64,000 bases of DNA from Ryuthela nishihirai. Taxonomy: Eukaryota; Arthropoda; Arachnida; Araneae; Heptathelidae. The stretch spans positions 40,768,135-40,832,134 of the forward strand of contig JAWZYU010000010.1 of NCBI GenBank assembly GCA_038380435.1, written 5' to 3'. Below are positions 35,304-47,503 of the stretch, piece after piece (position 1 is the first letter of the stretch; every line of letters begins with the position of its first letter). The notes beneath the pieces are model-generated. The model saw nothing but the letters and a program-made list of their open reading frames with translations, was not told the DNA's origin and made no database searches. Made by a program: the position numbers and the translations under genes.

Positions 35304-35367
35304 AAATTTTGATTGGATATTCAAATTTTGCACATAATGTTGCCTATAATAGTGTATTTTATCCCAA
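35304..35367 (+). repeat. Second copy of the segment found inside the SINE at 34397-34457
   Basis: AAATTTTGATTGGATATTCA, then AATTTTGCAC.TAATGTTGCC and TATAATAGT..ATTTTATCCC are shared between both places with one substitution and a 2-base indel. Confidence 0.9.
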
Positions 35368-35464
35368 AATGGGGTTGTTGTTCAAATATAAATCTGATTA
35401 AAAACTCTGTTACATTAATTTTGTGAATTAAAATAGTTTGTTAATTATCTTCAAAGTTTGCTCT

Positions 35465-35492
35465 TAGGTTTAGGTTAGGTTAGGTTTAGAAG
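35465..35492 (+). repeat. Interstitial TTAGG-type repeat
   Basis: CTTAGGTTTAGGTTAGGTTA followed by GGTTTAG: four to five near-TTAGG units. TTAGG is the arthropod telomere repeat. The array is short and imperfect. Confidence 0.6.
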
Positions 35493-35709
35493 TTATGTTA
35501 CAAATTTGTCGTGTGCACTTGAAGATTCATGGTAGGACATAACTTCCCTCAGTAGCAATTATAAGCAAGTTTCTATTCTGTGTCATGTGGTTTCTGTGCT
35601 TATTTTTACTTTTCCTGTTGCTTTTTATTTTCACTTTCCTGATTTATGAACTGTCTCTAAGTGTATTTTCTTTTGCAACATTTTTGTCAATTCATCAGTC
35701 AAAAAATAA

Positions 35710-36000
35710 ACATTCCCTGGAAAACCATTGTATTATGCAAGATATATGGATGATATGATAATCATATACAATGATAGCAATAATAATATAGAAATACCTA
35801 TGGGGAAGTTTAATCAAGTGTAGTGTACTATAAAATTTACTGCTGAAAAGGATCAAAATGAAAAAATTTAATTCTTAGATATTACACAAATGATCAATAA
35901 GAACAGAAGTAGGTGCAAATCTAACAAGCTGACTGTGTCAACCATACTAATACTATACTTCACATCATATGCTCCATTATAGAAAAAGTTATTGCATTTG
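35710..36000 (+). pseudogene. Penelope-like reverse transcriptase remnant
   Basis: The frame from 35710 reads TFPGKPLYYARYMDDMIIIY with the catalytic YMDD at 35743-35754, then FNQV, a stop, IKFTAEKDQNEKI, a stop, FLDITQMINKNRS and further remnants. The KPxxxxRYxDDxxxIY and FTxExxxxxxxxFLDI order is that of Penelope-like element RTs, which lack the FADD style of the LINEs here. It is short, with several stops; the GIY-YIG domain was not seen. Confidence 0.7.
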
Positions 36001-36150
36001 CACAGCAACAAATGACACCACCACCACTACCCTTCATAAAAGAGAAAAATGATAATTATATGCTACAGCCAGAAAAGAAGGCTGCCATGTGCTATCATAT
36101 AAACTGAAATACTAGTACAAAAAAATGATAAAGCATCCTAATCCACACAG

Positions 36151-36204
36151 CACAGAATACAAAATATATATTCAAAGGTACAGAATACAAAATATATATT
36201 CAAA
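36151..36204 (+). repeat. Two-copy tandem repeat of about 28 bp
   Basis: CACAGAATACAAAATATATA with TTCAAAGG is followed at once by TACAGAATACAAAATATATA with TTCAAATAAGG. Confidence 0.8.
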
Positions 36205-36387
36205 TAAGGTAACCCCCATTTAATGAGGTGAATGTAATCCTGAGAACTCTGTTATAAGTGAAATTCGTGTTTTCTGGTGGTGTTATAACATGTTTCATTG
36301 AGATAGTGTATGGGCCTCCAAGATACCCAAGTGAATAATTCTAATTCATAAAATGTAAACATAGAGATACCTAGTGAAAAAGAGGTG

Positions 36388-36765
36388 GGGTGTTTTGGCT
36401 CAATTAATAGAGCACCAGGCTTGTAATCTGTAATTCCCTGGTTTAAGTCTCAACTGTGCCAGCACAGATTTATCTCCACTAATGCCACCCTGCCTTTAGT
36501 GAGAAAGAGGAAACTGATGATCTTGGAAAGGCTGCCTAGTCATTGAATGTGATATGAAGCCATGGCCCCTTGTATAGAAGAGCCATACCTTATGCATATT
36601 AAAGACCATGCTGGATGGCCTGAATGAGAAGTTTCCATCTGTCTCCTAACATCTGTACAGTGATATCCCTTCCCCAACCTTCTCTGAGCTCTTGGGGTCC
36701 CTGTGACCTGGCCATATAGCCCATTGTGTGCAAAATAAGTGCCAATCAGAAATAAAGCAACCCAA
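36388..36765 (+). mobile_element. Family A SINE, full length, diverged
   Basis: Head TTGGCTCAATTAATAGAGC; body with GAAACTGATGATCTTGG, TGAAGCCATGGCCCC, ATGCTGGATGGCC, CCCCAACCTTCTCTGAGC and GTGACCTGGCCATATAGCCC; tail CAGAAATAAAGCAACCC. Confidence 0.88.
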
Positions 36766-37078
36766 AAGTAAAAAATTTAAAATAAAATATTTACTTATAA
36801 ATGAAGTGAAAATTAAACATAAAATAACACCATGAAATCTTTCCAAACTTTCTGCTTAACCAAATCAATGCTCTGGACATGGCTCTCACCAAAAGTAGTA
36901 GTCCAGGAATCAACTACCTTTTTTTTAGCATATTTGTTTATAACACCTAAGCAGCACACCACAACTTACATTTCATGGCACACTCTCATGTGAAGTTGTA
37001 GTTATTTACCTGTGACAAAGCTGTGGATTGATTATGGAAATGCCTCTTCAATAACTTTGATGGTCGCCACTTTCATGG

Positions 37079-37483
37079 GGGTGAGAGTGGCTCAGTTGGT
37101 AGTGTGCCACTCTCATAATCTGTAGTTCCCAGGTTTGAGTCCCACCTGAGCCAGCATTGAGATATTTCTCTGCAAACTCCCCACTCTGCCCACGGTCAAT
37201 AGGGCACACTGATGAACTTGATGGCCATCATCCATCTGATGGGGCATTGCACTGTGTATGGAAGAACCATATTTCTGTATAGTGTGTTCTGAGCCATATT
37301 ACTGTGTAAGTTAAGGAACATTCTTAATGGACATGATGGTAAGCACCATCTGTCTCATAACAGCTGTCCAGTGGATCCCCTTCTCCCAACCTTCCCTGTG
37401 CCCTCAGGAGCCTTGTGACCTAACCATTTAGCCCACTGTTTGCAAAAAAGTGTCGCTCCGAGATAAAACAGCCCAACTCGTCA
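37079..37483 (+). mobile_element. Family A SINE with internal duplication
   Basis: All blocks are in order. The segment AACCATATT.CTGT.TAGT..GTT (about 37265-37320) occurs twice in succession, lengthening the copy to about 405 bp. The tail is CGAGATAAAACAGCCCAAC. Confidence 0.85.
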
Positions 37484-40017
37484 CTTTCATGAGACCTCTC
37501 ACTCAAGACAACAGTGAATTATGGATGGAATGCTTCACCAGCTATGTGTCATTTACACTGTGCAATAGAACTTATGACCGGTTTGATGGGGGAAGTAATG
37601 ACTATTTTAACACCACATTATAATGAACCCACTTTGGCCAGGGGCACTTTTTGTGGGGTTTATTTGTATACTGAAAGTACACTGAACTTTCCCTAGCTGG
37701 TACTGTGAATGCAGCAACAAAACTACAAATATTGAGCATCTGTATCAGCAACAAATAGCATTCTTAATAAAATTTGATAGGGATAGCCAATAAAAACCAT
37801 CAACATGTATAAAATTCCAGTAATGCAGCAACAGGAACTAATCTATTATGGTAAGACAAAACGAATATTTCAATTCAGTATAAAAGAATGAAGGGGTATT
37901 CATCAAAAGAAATAAAATGCAGGCTGAACCAAAATGGCACAAGAAGGAAATATTTTACATTCAGAAACTGGAAATTATTGTAACACCCCCAACTAAACAT
38001 CATGTATGCAAATTACCAAAATGTTGTAATGAAGATATATAACTATTCCAGTAAACCACTCATGGAAACTGCTCATTGGGAAAGCAAAAATTAAATGCAG
38101 GCATAACAACCAGCTTCTAACTGGCTCCATAGGTGGTAGATAACAACACTGATCATGGGTGGTATGACAAATGTGCAATATAACCTCTGAATCATACTCT
38201 GATAACAATCAGGCTTGATCGAAGTAGCGACTGTTGGTAAAAGCAGTAGCTACTTCTAATACTAAATGGCCCAACCTTGCTAGAGCAGAGGAGCAATCAC
38301 TAACAGCTGTCTTTCCATCATCTAAAAGAGTATTGCTAACCAGACTATGCATGACAAGTCGGCACTCCCATGCGATTCATACTAGAGTTTGAGGGCAGTG
38401 AAGTAGGAACTTTTATTCTTTAGACATTTCTACCATAATGTAAAACCTTATCTCTTATTACAATGTACAAATGTAGCAGAGCAAGATTTCAGCATACTAT
38501 TGTAAAATATTTTAATTGTGAATAATACTATGTAGGAAAAAAAAACTTGGTTATTAACAGTGAAACATTAATCTGTGCATATGGAAATATTTTTTTAAAG
38601 ATTGAAGAATACAAAGCAAAAAGGTTGAGCATTCTGTACACTAAGTCGAGCAAAAATAAAAGATGTTGATTTGTATTGCAGATCTACAAAAATGACTGTA
38701 CCTAGTGATGTGGATGACATTTCTCTTCTAGTAAATGCAATGAAATATAAAGCAGGAATGAGTATACTACAAGACTGGGTCCTTAACATTTGGGCACTAG
38801 CCACTTTTAAAATGTTAATGAAAGAGCTGTGGGCTAAAAAATTGCATTGAGTGATAAAATAATAAAAAATATGTTTTAATATAAATGCATTTGTTTTGAA
38901 AACTTGTTAATATAACTGATTGGACACCTACATTGTATTTCTTCCATATTTTGTATCTGAAATAATGGAGAAAAAATTATTTATGATTTAACAAAGCATA
39001 TAATTGTAAATTTTATGTTAAACATGCCTAATATGAAACTTCACAGTGTGATTTCTTTCATCAACTTACCCTACTTTGAAGTGTAAGTTAAGGTAACTGG
39101 CATGTGGTCAGTGAGATAAGTCTTTAAGTGACACTTTTACTTCACATTTAAGAACACTGATTTTCAAAGATCCATTGTATGAATATTTTTTCAACAAGAC
39201 TCGAGATGGCACCATAGCATTTGTGAGCATCAAATTGACACCTGTTATAGGAAGTACTATACAATGCAAATGCATGTAGCAATCTAATTTATGACTATTT
39301 TTGAACAGAGTTTGATATATAAACAAAAAAATTGTTAAATCCTTTAGGAGATAAGGGCTCTAAAAATTAACACTTCAGAAAAACTGCATTGCATGAGGTT
39401 TCACTTTTATAAATAAGTGTACTTAAAGTGTAAAAAATTCATTTGCTCATATTCTAAATCGGGCTCTCCTGATTATGCATTAGTTACTAAGATGGTTCCC
39501 AAGAGATCTCATGGTTGAATATGGGAAATAACGATAAATTTTTCCCACTTGCATAGACTGATTGGCCATTATACCACTTCAGTAAGTGTGCTTTCATTCA
39601 TATGTTTACCAAAGGCAAACTTTGTTATCATACTCAGATAATAATTCCTTTTCCAATGGCATATCAAGAAAGCTCTATGGGGACAATTTGATATGTTTCT
39701 AATCCTTGCCAGCCTGAAAAACAAATGAACTTGGAGGCCCAGATGTTTTTTTCCATTGTGCTCAGCCAAAAAATTAAATTTAATACTTTTGCAAAATAAC
39801 TAATGAACAGAAATAGATCACGTTATAAATCAAGCAGCATTTCTGAACTTTATGAAAATAAAATTTCTTACCAAAATGAGAAACACGTTAGTCTAAATAA
39901 GACTTCTTTTTTTTTTTTTCAGTGTACTATAGTGGAAATAAAGATCTGGCAAGGTAATTAAAGTATTAATTCTAACTGCCACTAATTTGTAAAACCAAGT
40001 GAACAAAAGTAGTGATG
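37484..40017. other. Intergenic sequence, mostly unrecognised
   Basis: Bases 37500-38400 have a less AT-biased composition and may be an old transposon body, but I could not identify coding motifs with confidence. Bases 38400-40017 are AT-rich, with a possible piece of repeat F near 39780-39840. Confidence 0.3.
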
Positions 40018-40257
40018 AATAGTTGGTGAAAAAATTAAGTTTTGCCATGAGTGAAACTCGGACTCGTGTCTCCAGAATTCGTATCGTGTTCTAATCACTA
40101 AACTATCAGCAGCTGCCTCTGAACTAATTGTTACTTAAACCCTACCTTTTTTTTTTTTGCTCATGGCACCATCTATGTTGGAAATAGACAACCAGTTGCC
40201 TCAATGATGTTGAATAAATAGATAATAAATCATACTTTCAGCATTATATAAGTAACA
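40018..40257 (-). repeat. Family E tRNA-like repeat, minus copy
   Basis: On the minus strand: TGATTTATTATCTATTTATT, CAACATCATTGAGGCAACTG, an ATAGATGGTGCCATGAGC block, the tRNA-like core (ATAGTTTAGTGATTAGAACA, CTGGAGACACGAGTCCGAG) and ending CTTAATTTTTTCACCAAC. It shares its layout with family C but little sequence outside the core. Confidence 0.7.
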
Positions 40258-40343
40258 CAATAGTAGAGTAGCACAGGAGGTATCCTGTAAACATGAGACT
40301 GATGAATAGGTAGCTGAAAAAAATTAAGTTCCACTGAGAGCAT
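40258..40343 (-). repeat. Family E 3' tail, minus copy
   Basis: CAATAGTAGAGTAGCACAGG, AGGTATCCTGTAAACATGAG and AGCTGAAAAAAATTAAG are the complement of the tail of the plus copy at 40545-40625. It abuts the 5' end of the neighbouring minus copy, as in a head-to-tail pair. Confidence 0.7.
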
Positions 40344-40625
40344 GATTGATTATTTATTCAATATCATAAGGCAACTTAGTTGCCTGTTCCTGACATAGAT
40401 GGTGCCACTAGCAAAACATATTAAAAGAATCATTAAAGTTTTTAGTCACAATTAGCTGAGGAAGAATTAGCCACTGATAGTTTAGCAATTAGAACACTTG
40501 CCATGTATTCAGAAGTGTGGTTTTGAGTTGCACTTGTGGAGAAAATAATTTTTTTCAGCTAACTATTCACGAGTCCCATGCTTACAGGATATCTCCTGTG
40601 CTACTGTAGTATTGAAAAGTAGTTG
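40344..40625 (+). repeat. Family E tRNA-like repeat, plus copy
   Basis: TGATTGATTATTTATTCAAT, AAGGCAACTTAGTTGCCTG, ACATAGATGGTGCCAC, a core (ATAGTTTAGCAATTAGAACA with a decayed B box GTTTTGAGTTGC), AATAATTTTTTTCAGCTAAC and the 3' palindrome ACAGGATATCTCCTGT. Confidence 0.75.
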
Positions 40626-42552
40626 TATTTCATATCAGTAAAAAGAAATTAAAAAGAAATAATGAAAAAAATAAATGTTGAACTATAGAAGTGTCATTGT
40701 TTTGTAACTTTTCTCTATGTAGTACAGTTTAAAACAAGGCCAGAATTTCACAAAGTGACTTAGCACTGTTTACACTCATGAAAGCATTCTGTCCTGTTTG
40801 TGGCAATGAAGAAACATGTTCATCTTGGCTGGTTTGTTTTTTGCAATGCATAACCACACATCTTCTATTTGGCTGTTACACTTTGTGGATCTTCCTTTGT
40901 GGCCTACAAATTAGGTGCACCAAGGTAAAAAAAAAGTTAAAAATCTTCAGAGTGGTATAGCCAACATTTTTTAGAAATATTGACTACACTATTATTATTA
41001 TTAGGGGTAAAACTTTATTAACCATCTAATGTAAATTTGTGAACTAATAAATTCTTTGGGCCTCTTCTTTTTTCCTCTCTTTGTATTTCCATAAGCAAGA
41101 CCTCATTCATTTTTGGGAAATAATATGAGATTGATTTTTTTTTTTACTGGGAAACTGAAAAATACTAATGAAATTAAGAAATATTCTAAATTGAGTTTAA
41201 AAAAATCCTCAGCACCAAGTTGTAAGACTTCTTTGTCTGTAAACACCAACAGTGCAACCATAGCTTTAAAAGTTGATAATGATAAGTAATGTAACGCTCC
41301 AAAGATTTTTAACTTTTCAAGTTGGACCTTTTGTCTGATCCAAATTTATTCAAAATTCTGGATAGCTTTGTCAGGCACCAGGCAGTATTAACTTGCCAAA
41401 TAAAGTTGAAATAGGGTTCCTTAGGTATTTGTCTAGCATTACATATCGAGTAAGACTTCAAAAAGGATTGTAAAGTTTAATTAAATGGAATCTAATCAAA
41501 AAATCAATTTACGTTGCTCAAGAGAAAAGTAGCAAAAATTCAAAAGTTTCTAAAACAAAGTTTATTTCCAAAAAATTCAAAGACTCACCATCAACTGATG
41601 AATACAAAAGTTGTGAGTACTAACAACTCGCATCTATCTAAATCTGTACTAATAACTCCTACCTGCACAACACATACTGATTCAACATACTACAACTCCT
41701 CCTAACATCATTCTCTATTCAACAATACTTCTTACAATACTGATTCTCCACTAACTAACTATGACCTAACGTCACTTAGTTATAACATGTTGCATACAAA
41801 TCCGGCATGTGTGTGTTGCACACTGGAAAAACATTCGCATAATCTGGCATCGCACTAGCTATGATGCAAGAGGGGTCTGCCATAGGTGCACCGAGACGTA
41901 GGAGTTGCGCATGCACAACTCCTACGGCTCAAAAATGAGAATTGCAATCAGTCCAAATGAAATAATTCCTCAAAATGATAAATATAACATAAGAAAAAGT
42001 AAAAGTTAATTGGTGGACCATCACAGTAAATCTATGGAACTAAAAGTTTGATGTAAATATAAAATCTTACTGATTGAACAAATGTAGGTGTTATCAATTG
42101 TTTACCATAGGCAGCTCAGCACTGCAAAGGCATACACAGCCAATGTGTATCCAATTAATCTCTGCTGAATCTTCTGCTTCGCACCATTGAGTTAATACCA
42201 CGGTGATTCATAAGTCTGTGCATTTTATCATCTATTGAGAAATGATTATCACAATATAAATAACGAACCTTACTCAGTGAAATAAAAACCACCATCTGTT
42301 AGAAAGTTGCTTGATTCCTCTTCTATACCATACCTGGTCCTTGGAGATGAAAAACTCCTAACATCCATTTTTAACTTCCTGAAATTTTTGCCACACAACT
42401 CCAATGTGCAACATTACAAAAAATTACAAAACAATGACACTTCTACCTCAAAAAAATGAACCATGGAGCAAAATAGGTCCAGACTATATGCTGGGTAAGG
42501 AAAAAGCTCAAATGCCAGGTCTTGAAATTTTTCTTTGGTCCAAAGTGTGGTC

Positions 42553-43062
42553 ACACTGGATGGTTGTAATGGGAGGCTACCATCTGTCACATAACAAATG
42601 TCTGTTGTCCCCTTTGGGGTGGGAGTGGCTCAATTGGTAGCATGCCAGGTTTGTAATCTGCAGTTCTCAGGTTTGAGTCCCAGCTGGACAGCATTGAGAT
42701 TTATCTCCACAAGACTCCCCACCCTGCCCACTGTTGATAGGGGACATTGATGGGTTTGGAAAGGCTGCCATCCATCGAATGGGACATTAAGCTGTAGCCC
42801 CATGTGTGGGAGAGCCATACCCTGTGCTCGTTAAAGAACAACACACTTGATGGGAGGCTACTTTCTCCCAACAGCTGTCCAGTGGTTCCCCTCCCCCAAC
42901 CCTCTCTGGCCATTTAGCCCATTGTGTGCAAAAAACTGCCACTTAGAGATGAAACAACCCAAATTCTCTTCTCCCAACTTTCTCTGAGCCCTCGGGGTCC
43001 CTGTGACCTGGCCATTTAACCCATTTTGTGCAAAAAAATTATGCTCAGAGGTAATAAACCCA
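42553..43062 (+). mobile_element. Family A SINE, composite copy inside the mariner element
   Basis: A fragment (CACACTGGATGG to TCTGTTGTCCCC) is followed by a complete copy from about 42614 (GTGGCTCAATTGGTAGCATG) to GAAACAACCC at about 42960. A second tail (TTTCTCTGAGCCCTCGGGG to AATAAACCCAACC) follows, ending near 43062. The arrangement is a partial trimer in one orientation. Confidence 0.85.
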
Positions 43063-43720
43063 ACCAAAGTGCAGTTTTGCATTGTCTTGTTGGAGAAGTA
43101 CCAATGTCTGTTTCCCAATCCTGGTAAGCGTGAAGCATCACAATGTATGCACTCCAGTTGGGCTGAGTAAAGGTTGGCATTGATGACACATTCATTGGGA
43201 ACCAGTTCAAAGTGCACTACACCCTCAAAATTCCATCAAACACACAAGATTCACTTCACTTTGAGATGGGAAGTACAGTCTGGCTTGGGTTAAACCACTG
43301 CTTTTGAGTACTCAGATTGTTGAAAAAAGATCTGTTTTTCATTGCATGTAACAATTCACTTGATGAAGTGGTTGTGTGAATTAGCAAGTAATTTCCTGCA
43401 GACTTTGATACAACAGTTTGTTTGTTCAATAGTCAGTTCATATGAAACACTTCAGCAACTTCTGACTGCCTTACTGATGTGTTGCAGATGCTGCAATAGT
43501 TGTTTGTGAAAAACCAAGTTCAGGACAAGAGCCAGTGACTGCTTGTCATTGGATCAGCTTCAACAATGTAGCAGAAAGATTGTGATCTACCAATATTGGT
43601 TGTCTTAATCATGACTTTTTTCAAGTCTCTTGTCACCACTTTTTGAACTTCTTGAACCAATCTTGAGCAGCACAAATGGAGACTCCCCCTTACCTTCCAC
43701 TTCACATATTTTTTTGGGCT
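43063..43720 (-). pseudogene. Mariner transposase, broken by stops and a SINE
   Basis: On the minus strand the N-terminal side shows GGSLHLCC..LVQEVQK-like sequence and a QSFCYIVEADPMTSS-like block, equivalent to the GRP...IEADP region. Then come VTCNEKQIFFNN (the DEKW equivalent), KQWFNPSQTVLPISK, and HFELVPNECVINANLYSAQL, the diagnostic HFELLP...INxxLYxxQL block of mariner transposases. The frame then meets FSNKTMQNC where an FHQDNARPH-like catalytic block is expected. The second catalytic Asp is therefore lost or altered. Confidence 0.82.
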
Positions 43721-43970
43721 GCTTTTGGTAGCTTTTAATCCTTTATTTTTTCAGTAATGACATAAAATTGTACATTTCTAATGATGGAAACCAAGTTGGG
43801 TTGTTTTACCTCTGAATGGCATGGAAACCAAGACTCCAATATTTGTAATAGCTATGGACTGATGCAGTGGGTCCATAGTATTACATTCAGAAGTATGTAA
43901 ATGCAACCAATGATGTGTCACTGTACAGATTTTGCATGGTGAAAAATGCACAGACTATGAATCAACCTAG

Positions 43971-45717
43971 TATATATATTTAAAAAAGAAGAAACGGATA
44001 CATAAGCCACAAGTTGTGAGGTTCACAGATAAGATCCACTTGCTCAGACATTGGTCCCTATGAAAAAAAAAACCACAAAGAACTGCTATCTTTCAAATAG
44101 AACATTAAGGGACAGTGCCTGCTCATAATAAAAAATTATATTCGCTTCTGCACCAGAGTGCTGTCGTATCTGTGTTTCTCCTCGCACAATGCCATTTCTT
44201 GCATTCTAGTTCCAACTGCATGGTACACTGCAACCAGGCCCAAGTTTTATGATATCACCATTTTTAACTTGAAATCAAAAGTAATAGGCAAAACTTTGAA
44301 TTAAGAAACACTGTCCAAAAATAACTTGACTTGTGTGTAACTCAATTGAAATAAATATTTATGCATTTAAACTTTGTTTTACTTAAACATTCTTGAACTT
44401 TTCCTTACTTATTCACCTCTTCTGACTGTACTAAAATATTTTCAACTGTTTTATTTAACCCTTGGTTGCATTTTTACCAAATCTTAGCTTTCCAAAGCAA
44501 AGTTTTGAAATAATTTGATTAATCTAAAATGTTTGGAGCACAATATTATTTGAACCCAAATAAATATCTTTTGAAAAAAAATATTAAAACTAATATACAA
44601 AATAAAACTAAAATTCAAGACGAAAAAACATAATTCCCTTATTTATCTTAAATATAGTGCACATTTTCATGTGAGAAGCAAATTTCAAAACTATATTTTA
44701 ATAGTTTTATATTAAAATAATTTTAGTTAATATTGGAATATGGTCTGCTGCAGAATTCCAATACAATTTAGGGAATAACTGAAGCAGGATACAAAATCTG
44801 CAGTTCTGCTATAATTTTTTAAGACTGATAATTTTTAAAGTATTTTCTCTTATTAATGAATTACTATTAGCATTTATAATTATGTTCTTGGGCATTTTCA
44901 GTTTCTACTGATTAGTTATATTTTTCATTCTAAATAGCATTATGATTTTGTTTCCAAATTTTTTTTAATTTGTAATGGCTTATAATACAAAAAATTGAAA
45001 AATGGTTTTGGTGGCTTGCATTTCTATATATATATATGTTTTACTATGTGATAGGAATTTTTTTTTCCCCCAGCTGGGCTTTAATAATAAAGTTTGAGTC
45101 TGAACTCATCTCTGATGACTACATTGCATTATTGCACTTAACCTTATTTCCCCCTAACTAAGATTATTTATCTCAATAAAAAGTGCCACATATAAACAAC
45201 AAAAAAGTCAAAAACATGCTAGCTAAGAATTGCTTGTAGAGAGGTTGACCTGACATGATCCACAAAAATACTGTTCTAGCAATGACTGGAAGCTTCAATG
45301 TGCACATTGTGATGTTGGAAAGACAAATATACTAGTTCATGCTGATGAAACTTCAGTCACTAGTAACTATATCTTAAGGATTAAAGCAAAACATATGGAT
45401 ACCATGAAAAACACAATTTGTGTAAATGGATCGCTAATATCACCTTCTAGCAGTAAAACTGCTAATTAAATAGGATATACCATGGCCTCTGTGGTTCAAG
45501 CTAATGAATTTGAAAATGTCAAAGCAAACCTTCAATAAGTGATGTGACAGGCACTTGACCCCTGATAATATATATTTCAGTGTTCATGGTATTTGGCTAC
45601 ATTTTCTCCCATTTCCACAAACTCCAGTGCCAACACCAAAGAGAAATCGAATTAAAAGTAATAACTTTTGTAAGTTGCAATAATTGGAAGTGAGCCTCTC
45701 CCCTCCTCAAAAAAAAT
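43971..45717. other. AT-rich intergenic sequence
   Basis: It contains a (TA)n run near 45027 and long A/T stretches. No element or gene recognised. Confidence 0.35.
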
Positions 45718-45725
45718 GTCTACAC

Positions 45726-46212
45726 CAGTGGTTCCCAACTTGTGGTCCCCAGACCCTCCAGGGCCTGAGGAGGTAGTAATGGAGGTCCATGAGCTATTTT
45801 CAATATTTCAGAAATTTCTAATGGAAATCACAAATTTACCATGATTACATAACCACAGTTTTTATTGCATTTGGCTCGAATTATGTCAGTTCAATGTATC
45901 AGTATTGGTTATCTGATGCTATCACAATTTGTGATTGACCGTTGATAACATAAGAATTTCTGGAGCATCATTTATCCACTCAGATGTTAGTTTCAAATTA
46001 CAAAATAACCAATGAATGAACAGCAGATAAAGAACTAATGATTATCACCCATTCTTAGAACTTTTAGGGAGTTCTTGTTATGAAGATCTATAGTTAAAAT
46101 ATATTAGGTAATAATGGGAAGATGTCTGTAGAAAAATTGATGATAGGGGGGGTCCAAAGAAAGAGTTAGGCTTCACAGGGGTCCATGGCACCAAAAAGTT
46201 TGGAAACCACTG
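45726..46212. mobile_element. hAT-type non-autonomous element
   Basis: Ends CAGTGGTTCCCAACTTGTGG and, at the right, the complement of CAGTGGTTTCCAAACTTTTT. The 8-bp flanks GTCTACAC (45718) and ATCTAGCA (46213) share the TCTA core. It is 487 bp with no transposase. Confidence 0.85.
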
Positions 46213-46384
46213 ATCTAGCAATTAATGTCCCTAACTGCAACTGTGGTGTGCTCATCTCTTGATATGTTCTAACTGGGCATATGATTAAAGAGGAAAACAC
46301 CCTGGTAATATATAATTTAGTTTTCTTATTTATGTGTATGATCAGACCCTCAAAGCTACTAGCTTATCTGTAGGTTAAAACAAA

Positions 46385-46485
46385 TGACCATGACCCAAAC
46401 CATTGAGCCAGGACTCGAACCCAGACCCCAGCAGTATCACTGTGAACCAACACTATATTACTAAGCCACTGAGGTGGCAAGTAAT
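46385..46485 (-). repeat. tRNA-related SINE fragment, family unassigned
   Basis: The minus strand reads CCACCTCAGTGGCTTAGTAA and TCTGGGTTCGAGTCCTGGCT: an A-box and B-box pair at the right spacing for a tRNA-like head. It matches none of families A, B or C well. Confidence 0.6.
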
Positions 46486-46744
46486 GTTTTAATAAAAAGT
46501 GCAATTAGCAATTAAACCAATGCTCTCTAACACAAAGGACAGAAAAAGCAAAAAATTTACAAATGAATTTTCTCATGCTGGTATTTATATGAGGACAGGT
46601 ACTCTTCATAGTAGTCAGGTTCACTAACCACGATGAAACTGCCTGTCTTCATAGTAAAGAACATGTAGATGATTTTAGTGGAAGCCTCCATTCTTCTTGT
46701 AACCATTTATTGTTATAATCTTTCACAAATGCAAAGCTTGTATG

Positions 46745-47503
46745 CAGAGGCGTAGGAACGTGTTGGCATCGGGGCAGTTGCCAAGGACACCAAAATCACA
46801 GGGCGGTGCTGGGGCGGCACGAGCCATTCCACGATATCTGACGTTTTTATGTGCGAAATAAAATCAAATGATTAGCCGCCCATAGTTCGTTGAATTTGAT
46901 AGGTATTGTTTATACTGTTGTATCATCAAGACAGTGTATTATAAATTTTCATTATTTCCTACAAAAATAATTTTTTCGTTTTATTGGCGGACAATTAGCC
47001 TCCCCCCCCCCCCCCCCCCTGCACTGCGCATGCCATAAAAAAGCTTTGGGGTGCAATTTCCAACTGTTCATATTACTTTTACAAATCATGTCATTACAAA
47101 ATTAAATTCTGTTACGTATCTTTTTCTTTGAACGGGAGTTCATAATTTGTACATTATATTGAATTATTATGTTTATTATCCCGTGATTGTTTAAAATAAA
47201 CATGAGCACAGGAGCATACATTATCACTTTGTTTCCTATCAATCGAGTGCAAACTGACTGAAAAAATTAATTTGAATGAGGTTTTGACAACAAAAAAGTA
47301 GGAAAAATTAAAATACTTTAAAAAGTAATTAATTGCAATTTCTTTGGCAATTATTTATATGCAATTAATATTTATTCATGTAATTGTATTAAAATAATGA
47401 CAATAAATATAATATAAATAACATGTATTTTTTAATCAATAACTGAACAAGGGCGGACAATTACAAATTTGCCAAGGGCGCCAAAAGCCTAGCTAGGCCT
47501 CTG
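46745..47503. mobile_element. hAT-type non-autonomous element
   Basis: Ends CAGAGGCGTAGGAACG and the complement of CAGAGGCCTAGCTAGGC. The flanks CTTGTATG (46737) and CTTGTATA (47504) match at seven of eight positions. A near-end GGGGC.GTTGCCAAGG.C block is mirrored by GCCAAGGGCGCC at the other side. It has a C run at about 47002-47019. Confidence 0.88.

Larger units (their letters stand above)
42198..43970 (-). mobile_element. Mariner-type transposon with inverted ends and nested family A SINEs
   Basis: The left end 42198-42226 (GGTGATTCATAAGTCTGTGC after CCAC) is complementary to the right end 43942-43970 (GCACAGACTATGAATCAACC), and both are flanked by TA. The transposase runs on the minus strand. 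Family A SINE sequence fills 42553-43062; without it the element is about 1.26 kb, the usual mariner size. Confidence 0.9.

Noticed and set aside
40778..40960. ORF starting MKAFCPVCGNEETCSSW with a CxxC motif
   Set aside because: A single CPVCG pair in a 60-codon ORF with no second zinc-binding pair, no family match and no partner exon is not enough.
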